A stretch of 64,000 nt of DNA, taken from NCBI GenBank assembly GCA_945883845.1, contig CAMCYI010000014.1, positions 1 to 64,000 of the forward strand. Direction: 5' to 3'. The translations under genes and the position numbers were made by a program. A model generated the notes under the pieces. The model made no database searches. It saw only the letters and a program-made list of their open reading frames with translations, and was not told where the DNA came from. Position 1 is the first letter of the stretch; every line of letters starts with the position of its first letter. The DNA comes from Bacteriovorax stolpii (GTDB lineage Bacteria > Bdellovibrionota > Bacteriovoracia > Bacteriovoracales > Bacteriovoracaceae). This document shows, piece after piece, positions 42,535-51,611 of this stretch.

Positions 42535-44154
42535 ATGGCCCTCATGGAATCAATCAAAGAAACTTACCGAAAAGTAGAACTCTTTTTCGGCAACGTTAAA
42601 TTCGCCGTCGTCATTATCCTCATCTTTGCGACCTTTCTCGCCTATGGCACTTTCATGGAATCTTACCATGGTACTGAATACGCCAATCGTCTGATCTACA
42701 AGTCGATTCCCTTCATGATCGTTCAGTTCATGATGTTTCTTTCAATCGTTTTTGCAGCACTAATCCGCTTGCCACCAAAAAAACATCTCTATGGTTTCTA
42801 CACCATTCACTCGGGCCTCATTACTCTATTTCTGGGCTCGTTCATTACCTACGAAGCTGGGGTTGATGGATCGCTGACACTTGTTCCGAATCTTCCGAAC
42901 AGGGAGATTCAGCTTAACGAGGATGAGCTCAAGATTGGTTTTCCCGCGCGTAAGAAAGACGCCACCCTCGAGCTTCCTTTCAGTGCCGGCGAAGTGAACC
43001 TCGACATGGATTACGAAAACATTCACATCCGTGAGTTCTTTCCTTTTGCTGCCGACGAACTTTCTTGGACACCAGTAAAAATTGAAGGTCAGGGTGCGAC
43101 TTCTGCGCGCTACCGGCTCTTTAATAAAAACTTCGGCGAGTTCATCACACTCTCTCTTCATCCAAAAGCCGACTTTAATAATACAACAACGCTCGGGCTC
43201 CTGAATGTTCATTACATGCCAAAGGGTCTTCAGAAATGTTTCGCGAGTACGAATCCAGAAGGGCTGATCGTCTGGAATGGCGAAGACAATGGCTGCATGG
43301 CCCCGGGAAGTGATGACATCAAAAAGTTCAAGGGTGTTGCCGGCAGAGAACGTATCGAGCTTATCTACGACGGGCAGAAGATAGCATTCCTGCCTGAAAT
43401 GTCTCCCCTTCCTCTCGATGACTCTATGGAGCTGAACGAGAAATCTCCTTTCAGGATTTTCAGCAAAAAACTTTTTGAGAAATCTCCTCATCTCTTTGTC
43501 TTTGGCGAAGGTGCTGCATGGTTTGATAAGAACACAGGCAAGTGGGAATCGCGGGAGATAAAAAAGAACGAAGAACTTGATCTTCCCTGGATGGGTTTTA
43601 AACTGAAGCTTCTCGATTTCAGGGCCGATGCTTATCCGACGATGACTCCAAAGCTGGTCAAACCGGTCCAGGAACAAGGTCAGACGACTTATGGAAACAT
43701 GAAGGCCGTGCGGGTGGAAATTGATGGAGAGTCTTTCTGGGTTCGTTCAACTGAACCGGTGGCCTTTAATAAAAATGATGAGCGGATAACATTTCAGATC
43801 GCGAAGAAAGTTAAAACTCTCAAGTACGAACTCGTTCTTGATCAGTTCAAGATGGACACTGACCCCGGTACACAGACTCCGGCCAGCTTTGAAAGTTTTG
43901 TGACCCTCTTTAAGGGCACAGAAGGCTCCGAGAAGCATCACATCTTCATGAATAATCCATTGAAGCATCAGGATTTTACTTTTTATCAGGCATCTTATTT
44001 CCCGACGGAACAGGGCCCTAATGGAAGTATCTTAAGTGTGAACTATGATCCGGGCCGTTTCTGGAAATACTTAGGCTCTCTGATGCTCGTGCTGGGCTCG
44101 ATGTGGCACTACTACCTCCGTCGCAAACACATGAAAAAACCAGGAGTCAGCTGA
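42535..44154 (+). CDS. cytochrome c biogenesis protein ResB/Ccs1-like
   Basis: 539 residues. Three N-terminal helices (VKFAVVIILIFATFLAYGTFMES; FMIVQFMMFLSIVFAALIRL; YTIHSGLITLFLGSFITYEAG) are followed by a large extracytoplasmic domain and a final helix (FWKYLGSLMLVLGSMWHYYL), as in System II Ccs1/ResB. It works with CcsA to deliver reduced heme to apocytochromes. Its stop overlaps the CcsA start by one base (TGATG), so the two are made together. The extracytoplasmic domain has just two cysteines. Confidence 0.82.
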   Translation: MALMESIKETYRKVELFFGNVKFAVVIILIFATFLAYGTFMESYHGTEYANRLIYKSIPFMIVQFMMFLSIVFAALIRLPPKKHLYGFYTIHSGLITLFLGSFITYEAGVDGSLTLVPNLPNREIQLNEDELKIGFPARKKDATLELPFSAGEVNLDMDYENIHIREFFPFAADELSWTPVKIEGQGATSARYRLFNKNFGEFITLSLHPKADFNNTTTLGLLNVHYMPKGLQKCFASTNPEGLIVWNGEDNGCMAPGSDDIKKFKGVAGRERIELIYDGQKIAFLPEMSPLPLDDSMELNEKSPFRIFSKKLFEKSPHLFVFGEGAAWFDKNTGKWESREIKKNEELDLPWMGFKLKLLDFRADAYPTMTPKLVKPVQEQGQTTYGNMKAVRVEIDGESFWVRSTEPVAFNKNDERITFQIAKKVKTLKYELVLDQFKMDTDPGTQTPASFESFVTLFKGTEGSEKHHIFMNNPLKHQDFTFYQASYFPTEQGPNGSILSVNYDPGRFWKYLGSLMLVLGSMWHYYLRRKHMKKPGVS

Positions 44155-45689
44155 TGCTGAACAAATTTTTAATTCTCATCATTTTTCTTCCCGTGATGGC
44201 GTGGGCCCAGATGGATTTCTGTAACCAGGATCTGGAAAATTATCCGGTCCTCGCTGGTGGAAGAGAGAAACCTCTCTATGTCCTCGCCATAGACACCATC
44301 CGCTTCATGACAGGTGAAACCAAAGTCGGCGACCTTCCTGCGACCGTGGCTTTCTGTAAACTCTCCCTGAAAGCTTTCGGCATGCCACTTGAGTTACCAG
44401 TTATGATCAGAGTAGATCACGTGGATGTTAAAAAACTTCTCGGTATGAATGAGAAAGATCACGCCATGCCAGTGAATGATATTTTCGCCCGCGCCGGCGA
44501 TATCGAAACCAAGATTGCAGAGCTCAAAGAAAATAATTCCTTTAAAAAAGAACTCACTAAAGTTTCTCAGCGTATGGGAACTTATCAGGCCATCACTGAA
44601 GGCCGGGCCTGGACCGTTCCACTTAAGACAAGCAAAGGAGTGGAGTTTGTGGCCCTGACTGAATTTTTAAGTCGTGAGCGCGTGGAAAGTGCCCAAGGCA
44701 AGGGCATGAATCCCGTTCAGTATCTTTTCAATCAGGGGAAAGCTGACTACCTCGCTGCTAAGGGTGACGGTTACTTACTTGAGCTAAAATACTTCAAGCT
44801 GAATCTCTTCCAATGGGCGATTCTGGTGAGCTTGTTAGCGATCCTTCTTCTTGGTGGAATGAAGAACAAAATCCCGGGCAGTGTTTTCGTTGTCCTTACA
44901 GTCGTCATGCAAATTACTGCCATGACTATGAGAGTAATGATCTCAGGTCGCGCACCGATTACGAATATGTATGAAACAGTGATGTTTTCCGGCTTCGGAG
45001 CACTGATCCTGAGTTGTATTATTACTTTTGTGAGAAAAGAGACGGTCTTCGTTCTCGCAGGCCTCGGCTACAACATCTTGTGCCTGATGATGATGAAGTT
45101 TGCTCACGGAATGCTGGATGAAGGCATCTCCCCTCTCGTACCGGTCTTACGAGATAACTTCTGGCTCTCTACTCATGTGACAACAGTCATCCTCTCTTAT
45201 GCAGCACTCGCCCTGTCATGGATTCTCGCGAACTCTCTCCTCATCCGGAAAAGGTTTTTTACCGTTACCAATGAAGAGTATCGCTATCAAAGTGACCTGA
45301 TCTATACCGCCATCAAAGTCGGAACGGTTATGCTCGCAGCAGGAGTTATTCTCGGTGGTGTTTGGGCCGACTACTCATGGGGCCGCTTCTGGGGTTGGGA
45401 TCCGAAAGAAACATGGTCTCTCATTGTCCTTCTCGTTTATACGGCCATTCTTCACGGTCGTTATTCTTCATGGATTCCGCCGAAGAGATTTGTTCCCCTC
45501 GTCGCCGGTGCTTTCATGTCTGTGATGATGGCGTGGTTTGGAGTGAACTACATTCTCGCCAGTGGACTCCATAGTTACGGATTCTCTGAAGGTGGAGCGA
45601 TCTTTTTGGGAAGCTTCTTTTTGATTCAGATTCTTTTACTCCTGACAGGAGTCATCGGAAACAAACAGGCACCGGAACAGAGCACTTAA
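44154..45689 (+). CDS. ccsA: cytochrome c assembly protein CcsA/ResC-like
   Basis: 511 residues from ATG 44154. After a signal-like first helix (MLNKFLILIIFLPVMAWA) comes an exported domain of about 200 residues (YPVLAGGREKPLYVLAIDTIRFMTG), then seven or more helices. The tryptophan-rich heme-handling motif WGRFWGWDPKETWSL is intact, with flanking His in LSTHVTTVILSYAAL and LASGLHSYGF. The N-terminal domain resembles that of fused CcsBA proteins in other phyla. It is convergent with the next gene, overlapping by 4 bases. Confidence 0.9.
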   Translation: MLNKFLILIIFLPVMAWAQMDFCNQDLENYPVLAGGREKPLYVLAIDTIRFMTGETKVGDLPATVAFCKLSLKAFGMPLELPVMIRVDHVDVKKLLGMNEKDHAMPVNDIFARAGDIETKIAELKENNSFKKELTKVSQRMGTYQAITEGRAWTVPLKTSKGVEFVALTEFLSRERVESAQGKGMNPVQYLFNQGKADYLAAKGDGYLLELKYFKLNLFQWAILVSLLAILLLGGMKNKIPGSVFVVLTVVMQITAMTMRVMISGRAPITNMYETVMFSGFGALILSCIITFVRKETVFVLAGLGYNILCLMMMKFAHGMLDEGISPLVPVLRDNFWLSTHVTTVILSYAALALSWILANSLLIRKRFFTVTNEEYRYQSDLIYTAIKVGTVMLAAGVILGGVWADYSWGRFWGWDPKETWSLIVLLVYTAILHGRYSSWIPPKRFVPLVAGAFMSVMMAWFGVNYILASGLHSYGFSEGGAIFLGSFFLIQILLLLTGVIGNKQAPEQST

Positions 45690-46537
45690 CGAAGCAGGTC
45701 CTTGATCTTCTGCTCTTCGCTTTTCATGATGGAGATGCCGTTCATGCGGCAGATTTCATAGAAATTCTTAAGATACGGCAGGAAGGATCGATCCATCTCG
45801 GTCATTAACCCAAGCACAATCACAAGCTTCATCGCCACAGGTTCCGTAGAATTAAAAAAATGAGGATCATTCAGCAGATGCTTAATCTGAACAATGTAAA
45901 ATGCATCATTGGTTCTCACCATTTCTTTCATGAGAGTTTGATAAAGTTTCCAGCGAATTTCTCCGTCCCGGAGAATGAATTCACTGATCTTGGACGCCAT
46001 CATCTTCTTCTGTGGAGTCAGGAGCGAGTCCCAGTACCTGTCGAAAAATACATCTGCCCTCTCACCATCAGAAGCCGAGAGGATAGGTAACCAGTCATCA
46101 AAAGGGATTTTACCGGCCTTCATTCCTTCTTCAAGGAAGAGTTCTCCAACGTCCCGATCCTGATACCAAATCTTGAGCTGATCAACATCCATCGATGCAA
46201 CGAATCTGGGAATAAATCCATGCTCAAAAAAGACATGGAGTTTCTTCTGAAAATCCAAGGCCGGAAGAAAAGTTTCAAAAATTCCGGGAGAACTTTCTAT
46301 GAGAATGATCTGTTCTCCAAACTTGAAGTCACGACTGGTGTCTGAACCATAGAGACGGGGTCCATCCTGCCAAAGAGAAACTTGCTTTGTTAATTGATCA
46401 TCATCCGTGAAGCCCCATGTTTTTTTTACGGTTCCCGAAAGGAGATTACTTCGGGCATCGTAAGAACCAACTGAAACAAGTTGGGCGCAGGTGATACCTT
46501 CGAGGGTGTGAAAAGAAACTTTGTGAGAGTCAGACAA
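45686..46537 (-). CDS. hypothetical protein, convergent with ccsA
   Basis: 283 residues, no signal peptide or membrane span. It begins MSDSHKVSFHTLEGITCAQLVSVGSYD; mostly helical in the second half (ADVFFDRYWDSLLTPQKKMMASKISEFIL). A flagellar-like or PilZ-like fold cannot be shown. Its stop overlaps the end of ccsA by 4 bases. No family recognised. Confidence 0.6.
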   Translation of the reverse strand: MSDSHKVSFHTLEGITCAQLVSVGSYDARSNLLSGTVKKTWGFTDDDQLTKQVSLWQDGPRLYGSDTSRDFKFGEQIILIESSPGIFETFLPALDFQKKLHVFFEHGFIPRFVASMDVDQLKIWYQDRDVGELFLEEGMKAGKIPFDDWLPILSASDGERADVFFDRYWDSLLTPQKKMMASKISEFILRDGEIRWKLYQTLMKEMVRTNDAFYIVQIKHLLNDPHFFNSTEPVAMKLVIVLGLMTEMDRSFLPYLKNFYEICRMNGISIMKSEEQKIKDLLR

Positions 46538-46550
46538 TCAGAACTCCGGG

Positions 46551-46583
46551 CAAAAAAAAGGGAGTGAGGTATCCCTCACTCCC
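46551..46583 (-). terminator. rho-independent terminator for the 46595-47857 gene
   Basis: Ten-base stem GGGAGTGAGG/CCTCACTCCC (46560-46583) with a 4-base loop; on the minus strand eight T follow (46551-46559). Confidence 0.88.
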
Positions 46584-46594
46584 CGTATCAAAAT

Positions 46595-47857
46595 TTACTC
46601 AACAATGTAGAAATTGTTTCTCTGACCGTAGATCTTCTTCACCATGACACTGTCGCCAGCGCCTTCGAAGTAACCTACAAGTGCACCTTCCATACGTACT
46701 TGCTGTACGTAGAAAGACTTCATAAAGCTATCAACATTTGACTTGATAAAATCAGGAAGCTTGATAAAACCGAGAGCAACTCCGCCGATGTTCAAGAGAG
46801 AACGAAATTGCTTAACACGGCCTGGCTTAGCATAATCATAAGCAAGAGCTGGCTTACCAGTGAATGAGTGTGAACTCAGGTGAAGATGATAAATTCTCTT
46901 CACTTCTTCGTTAGTTTTTTTGTCTTTTTCAAGAACCTCAGCAAAGGCGAAATCAATTTTCTTGATGTTTGTAAAACGCATACCTGAAAGAGGGTCTGCC
47001 CAGTTACGGATGCGGGTATTACCTGCACGAACTTGTGCGAAGAAATTATTCATCCCGTATGAAGACCAGGTCTGAGCAGCACGGTTACTTTCGTTAAGTG
47101 CAGCAACACCAATACGGTATTCATAAATTGAAGAAACAGCGCGATCAACTTCGTCTTTTGCGAGACCCATGCTGTTCTCAGGAAGAGTTTCGAAATAATG
47201 AAGGAGCATGTTGTGGTGGAAGTGGCGTTGCTCAAGCATCATGTCGTGAACGCGCACGATCACAAAACTCGCGATGTTCAGAATCGGAATGTTTGAAAAG
47301 TGCTTCTTAGCTTCGTTAAGGGCCCACTCGATCACTTTATACGTAACCTGACGCTTGTAGAAGAATCTTGCATCTGTAAGATTGGCCACAACAGTCGGAT
47401 CGATGAAGAGAAGAGCTTCTTTAAGTTTAGCTTCAAACTCTTTCCAGAAGTCTTTCTTATCGAGCTCTGTGAAAGCAGCATCGATGTCGATGTTCTGAAC
47501 GTTGAGGAGAGATTCTTTCAGGTGCTGAGCTTCTTCTGAACCATCTTCAGCTAAGGCATTCGGGTTAACACCCATGCTCAAGAGCATGTCGTCGATTTGA
47601 GCTTCTTTATCTGCAGCAGACAAAGCGTTAAAGCTTTGTTGCTCACGAGTGAGATCAGCTTTCAGCTGTTCAATAAAAGGACGAAGCGTGAACGTCGTCA
47701 CAGCTTTTTTAAGCTTAATGGCGATCACTTTACCTTCATCGTTTTTTACGAGAGAGAATCGTGAATTGAATCCTTGAAGGGCGAGATCGTTCTGAGCAAA
47801 AACTGAGAAGCTCAAAGCAAGGGCGCCAATAAGGGCAACGAAGTTGAATCGGAACAT
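46595..47857 (-). CDS. exported protein, function unknown
   Basis: 420 residues with signal peptide MFRFNFVALIGALALSFSVFA. The mature protein is largely helical, with no cysteines in the motif sense, and contains RFFYKRQVTYKVIEWALNEAKKHF and a histidine-rich stretch MLEQRHFHHNMLLHYFETL. GGAGG precedes the start. It has its own terminator. No family recognised. It lies upstream of an exported serine protease in the same orientation. Confidence 0.7.
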   Translation of the reverse strand: MFRFNFVALIGALALSFSVFAQNDLALQGFNSRFSLVKNDEGKVIAIKLKKAVTTFTLRPFIEQLKADLTREQQSFNALSAADKEAQIDDMLLSMGVNPNALAEDGSEEAQHLKESLLNVQNIDIDAAFTELDKKDFWKEFEAKLKEALLFIDPTVVANLTDARFFYKRQVTYKVIEWALNEAKKHFSNIPILNIASFVIVRVHDMMLEQRHFHHNMLLHYFETLPENSMGLAKDEVDRAVSSIYEYRIGVAALNESNRAAQTWSSYGMNNFFAQVRAGNTRIRNWADPLSGMRFTNIKKIDFAFAEVLEKDKKTNEEVKRIYHLHLSSHSFTGKPALAYDYAKPGRVKQFRSLLNIGGVALGFIKLPDFIKSNVDSFMKSFYVQQVRMEGALVGYFEGAGDSVMVKKIYGQRNNFYIVE

Positions 47858-47988
47858 GCATGTCCTCCTAATTTAAAAACCTTCCAAGTTGGTTTTCTGT
47901 ACTGAGGATTATCGTACGCAGGTATTCGATAAAGAGCTAAATTGCTTAGCAGTTATTTCCTTACAGGCATGACTTCTTTGCTCGGGAA

Positions 47989-48945
47989 TTAATCATGGGA
48001 ATCAACTTTTACCTGACGATGAGATCGACTGCGGTGATACCAGGAACGAAAACTTTTAATATCTTTTAGAGTGTGTGGATGAGTTTTTGTGAGCTCCAGA
48101 TAGATTGTTTGAGAAAGCACACCCTGGTTATAAGCACTGTCATCGATAAAATCCACACCGCTGTGCCCCCAGTTGATCCCGATGACTTCTCCTCTGTCAT
48201 TGAAGAGTGGCGCTCCTGAAGAACCACCGAGCGTAGGGGCATAGTGAATGAATTCTCCATTACGAATCTTGAGACCCTGACCGCGGGAGGCCTGAATACC
48301 CATGCCCGCAGCATTTCCAATATGAAGAAGTGTAACGTCTTTATCTTCTTTTACTTTTCGCGTGAGACGCAGAGGCTTAACTTCAGATCCGATAGACTCT
48401 CCGCTCGAAAGTTTTTCCATTTCCACCGCGCAGTAATCATATTTCAGAGAGCAGTAGCGAACTTTCTTGCAATTCACACGCTCATCTCTGTGGTTCAGTC
48501 TGATCGAAAATTTTCCGCATTCCCATTTGCGTGTGCCAGGAGCAAGGCCCATAACATGACGATTGGTGAGAACAAGATTTGGTCCAACAAGAAAAGCTGT
48601 GCCGACGTTGTTGCCGGTGCCGGTACGTGCTTCAAAAACAGAACGGGCCAGTTCCTGTTCTTGTTCAAAATCATCTTCATCAATTTCTGTGATGAAACCG
48701 TTGCGATGAACTTTGGCACCAAGCTTGTCGCCATCAGTGATCTCAACAACCGGGCCCGTTACTTTTACGAGACCTTTTTCGTCATCAAGTTCGTGGCCTT
48801 TAAAAAGATAATGAAGACCAGCAAGAGAGCGTGAGGGAATAAGGGCCCAGGAATTTTTGAGTCCGCGGTACTCCCCTCTGTCCTGAATATGCAAAGGAAT
48901 GGAAAAAAACACGACGATGGGAAAGATGTAATATAAATCCCGCAT
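47989..48945 (-). CDS. exported trypsin-fold serine protease
   Basis: 318 residues from ATG 48945 (an upstream in-frame ATG lacks a ribosome-binding site). The N-terminal hydrophobic segment (LYYIFPIVVFFSIPLHI) is a signal or anchor. Triad: His130 in VLTNRHVMG, Asp170 in KYDYCAVEM, Ser243 in GGSSGAPLF. The order fits S1-type endopeptidases such as V8 or DegP-like, without a PDZ domain. Several cysteines are present (CGKF, NCKKVRYCS, YCAVE). The C-terminus is basic. It follows a terminator from the 49032 gene. Confidence 0.85.
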   Translation of the reverse strand: MRDLYYIFPIVVFFSIPLHIQDRGEYRGLKNSWALIPSRSLAGLHYLFKGHELDDEKGLVKVTGPVVEITDGDKLGAKVHRNGFITEIDEDDFEQEQELARSVFEARTGTGNNVGTAFLVGPNLVLTNRHVMGLAPGTRKWECGKFSIRLNHRDERVNCKKVRYCSLKYDYCAVEMEKLSSGESIGSEVKPLRLTRKVKEDKDVTLLHIGNAAGMGIQASRGQGLKIRNGEFIHYAPTLGGSSGAPLFNDRGEVIGINWGHSGVDFIDDSAYNQGVLSQTIYLELTKTHPHTLKDIKSFRSWYHRSRSHRQVKVDSHD

Positions 48946-48982
48946 ATGATCTCTTCGGCATAATTGGGACAAAATCTAATAC

Positions 48983-49006
48983 AAAAGGCCCCTTTCGGGG
49001 CCTTTT
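48983..49006. terminator. bidirectional terminator
   Basis: AAAAGGCCCC (48983-48992) / GGGGCCTTTT (48997-49006) with a 4-base loop. It mainly ends the minus-strand 49032-51446 gene before the serine protease gene. Confidence 0.85.
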
Positions 49007-49031
49007 GATCTGGCTTTATGAAGAGCTGATG

Positions 49032-51446
49032 TTACTGAGGAAGTTGACCTTCAAACTGGATCGCAAGACCAGAGATCTGGTTCTTAAGATCGTTTGCGCT
49101 GTTTTCAATGCGCAGTTTTTCAGCATTGAATGGCTCGAGAGACTGCTTTACAACTACCAGACGGTTTTCCGACTGAAGTTTCTGAGTCTGCTGAGCGGCC
49201 AGCTGTGAGTTCAGGCGTGAACGTTCAGACTGACATCTCGAGATGATGCTTTCTGTACTTTGTTTCAGAGAAAGCGAGTTGTTAAGTTCAGATCTTCTCG
49301 AAGAAAGAGCAGAAGCTGATTCGTTAACAGCGTTCACTTTCGCATTCCAGCCAACACGTGCTTCGAAGTTTGCAAGTTCAGATTCAAGACGGCCAGCATT
49401 TGGCAAATCGTTATCGTACTGAGCTTGTACGCCTGGACGCTCGTTTGAAAGAGAGTCAAGGATACGCTGCTGCTGAGGCAATTCAGCGTTCGCGATGACA
49501 TTGATACGGTTACTGTTAGAGTTAATCAGGTTACCTAGGCCTTCTGCGCGGCGGTTCGCTTCAAAAGATCGACGGCCAAGTTCATTCTTATCGCGCTCAA
49601 CTTCGTTCCCGATGCGACGCTCGATCTGGTCTACTCTGCTATTCGCATTCTGAAGATTCTGAGAAGCTGCACGACTCTGACCTTCGATGCTTGTGACAAC
49701 TGCTCTTGCTGCAGCGAGGGCCTGAGTTTGCGAAGAACAATCAGCAGTCGGAACTGTTGGCACAGTTGGAGTCACTGGTGGTTGAACTGGTGGTTGAACC
49801 GGTGGTTGAACTGGTGGTTGAACCGGTGGTTGAACCGGTGGTTGAACCGGTGGCTGAACTGGTGGTTGAACCGGTGGCTGAACTGGTGGATTTGGACGTC
49901 CGCCGCCCTGGCCACCTGACTGCGCATCACCACGACCGCCGCCTGTCTGGCCATCGCCACGACCGCCGCCTTGAGTATTTTCATCAGAACCTGGTGGGTT
50001 CCAACGGCCGCCACGACCGCCGCCTTGAGTATTATCATCTGCTCCATCACGATTAGGACGCTGAGGACGGTCCTGAGCTGGAAGACGGAATGAAGGACCA
50101 TCAAAGTAGCCTACGCCACTTCCCTGACAAACACGAAGTTCTGTTTCACGGGCCAGTGCTTTACCACGGGCATCGTTCAATGCTGATGTATATGTTGCTA
50201 CCTGGTTTTCGAGACCTGGCAACTCAGAGAGGGCCTGAGAGTAAGGACTTCTGCGATCTCTTCTTTCGCTCTCAAGACGATCACGTGTTTCACGTCTCTC
50301 GTCGAATCTGCGGAAATCAATTTCTGCGCGACGTGCGTCTGCTTCAGCACCGTTTGGTCCGCGAAGTTCTCTCTCTGCTCTTGAGCTTGAATCCTGGAGA
50401 GAACCAGCTTCGTTGCTTAATTGGTTGATGCGTGAATTAGCGTTGGCAATACCCTGATCGATTTGAACGAGACGATTGTAACCGCTGTTCGCATTTGAAC
50501 GGGCACTGCGAGAGCTAGATACGCGGCTGTCGTGTTCTGCCTGGAATGGAGCTACTGCTGCCTGATTATTCGCAAGCAAGTTCTGAGCAGATGTGACTGC
50601 TGAGTTCTGACGGGCAATTGTCTGGTTAACAACGTCAAGTTCTCCTCTCTTTTGAGCTTCGAGTCTGTCGTTGTTTTGTGAAGATTGAATCGTGCTCGGA
50701 ATATCCGAAGTCTCAAGACGATTAATTAAAGCTGTGAGAGAAGCTGATTCATTTAACTGGTTCGCGAAACGGTTACGAAGGTTAACCATCTCTGTCTTAT
50801 TAGAACCGATGTTCAGATATGTCTTGAAACCTTCACCAAGAAGACGCTTCAGTTCTTTTGTCTTATCAGCATTGCTAAGTGAAGCATTGAGAATATCTTT
50901 ATTCTGAAGGAACATATCTTCGAACTCAGACTCAACGAGAGAAGCTTCTTTGTTATTAAAACACTTCTCTGCCATTTTTCTATAAACGTTTCTAAATCCA
51001 TCGGCCGAGAATGTAAGTCTAGGATCTTTGCTGAGATCAGCTGGCTTCATCTTCAGTTCTCTGCGGTCCATCAGTTGCGCCACGAGCTCGTCGGTTTTCT
51101 GTGGAATGTACCAGATAAGGTTCTGCTTAGTGCCGATGGCACCTGCGTGAGCAAATGAAAGGATTGAACCGTTTCTCAGTTCAGCTTTCCATGAAACGAT
51201 GACGTCTTTTGTACCTTGTTGAATGATCTGGATATCAAGATTAGATCTCTGACCCTTGAGCTTAATAAACTCGAGTTGATACTCATTTCTTCCAGCGCTT
51301 TGAGCTGTATAGATCTTACAGATAGACTGTGGTTTCTTAGGATCTGAGTCATCGAGGACCCAAGCGCCGTCGCTGTAGATTTCTCTCGCGTACGAAGTTG
51401 AGAACACAGATAACAAAATGGCGGTTGCCATTATTTTAGAACGCAT
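49032..51446 (-). CDS. long exported coiled-coil protein with Pro-Val-Gln repeat
   Basis: 804 residues from ATG 51446, with GGAGG upstream and a signal peptide MRSKIMATAILLSVFSTSYA; the longer open frame upstream is not needed. An N-terminal domain (to about 110) precedes an alpha-helical coiled coil (about 230-440). A Gly/Arg/Asn-rich region (GGGRGDGQTGGGRG) and nine PPVQ-type tandem units follow, then a second long coiled coil. It is probably a rod spanning or attached to the periplasm. Function unknown. Confidence 0.75.
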   Translation of the reverse strand: MRSKIMATAILLSVFSTSYAREIYSDGAWVLDDSDPKKPQSICKIYTAQSAGRNEYQLEFIKLKGQRSNLDIQIIQQGTKDVIVSWKAELRNGSILSFAHAGAIGTKQNLIWYIPQKTDELVAQLMDRRELKMKPADLSKDPRLTFSADGFRNVYRKMAEKCFNNKEASLVESEFEDMFLQNKDILNASLSNADKTKELKRLLGEGFKTYLNIGSNKTEMVNLRNRFANQLNESASLTALINRLETSDIPSTIQSSQNNDRLEAQKRGELDVVNQTIARQNSAVTSAQNLLANNQAAVAPFQAEHDSRVSSSRSARSNANSGYNRLVQIDQGIANANSRINQLSNEAGSLQDSSSRAERELRGPNGAEADARRAEIDFRRFDERRETRDRLESERRDRRSPYSQALSELPGLENQVATYTSALNDARGKALARETELRVCQGSGVGYFDGPSFRLPAQDRPQRPNRDGADDNTQGGGRGGRWNPPGSDENTQGGGRGDGQTGGGRGDAQSGGQGGGRPNPPVQPPVQPPVQPPVQPPVQPPVQPPVQPPVQPPVQPPVTPTVPTVPTADCSSQTQALAAARAVVTSIEGQSRAASQNLQNANSRVDQIERRIGNEVERDKNELGRRSFEANRRAEGLGNLINSNSNRINVIANAELPQQQRILDSLSNERPGVQAQYDNDLPNAGRLESELANFEARVGWNAKVNAVNESASALSSRRSELNNSLSLKQSTESIISRCQSERSRLNSQLAAQQTQKLQSENRLVVVKQSLEPFNAEKLRIENSANDLKNQISGLAIQFEGQLPQ
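49774..49881. repeat. 12-bp tandem repeat, nine units
   Basis: Units of ACYGGTGGYTGA (plus strand; Y is C or T) run nine times without a gap, plus a partial tenth. On the minus strand they encode a QPPV run in the coiled-coil protein. Because units are whole codons, gain or loss would change protein length without a frameshift. Confidence 0.9.
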
Positions 51447-51611
51447 AGATCCCTCCCGGGGAAAAAATGAGTATACGGAGGGGTACATTGCAAGCCTGAT
51501 GCCGGACTCAGGTCTTCTATATCGGTTAAAGGAATCTTCATCATGGACACCTGTAAAAAATTTGTACACTTCTCACCTGAACCTGAAAAAATTTGGTAAG
51601 TATCTGGGCAT

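Noticed and set aside
42826..43677. 283-codon minus-strand frame across the ResB-like gene
   Set aside because: Antisense shadow of a well supported gene, without signal peptide, site or motif.
49774..49881. CRISPR array
   Set aside because: The 12-bp units are contiguous, without spacers, and encode a protein repeat.
49706..50056. Long plus-strand open frames over the Pro-Val-Gln repeat region
   Set aside because: They are antisense to the repeat-coding strand and consist of the repeated DNA translated in other frames; no ribosome-binding site or family.
51447..51569. N-terminal extension of the coiled-coil protein frame to 51569
   Set aside because: A signal peptide and GGAGG site locate the start at 51446; the upstream part has neither.
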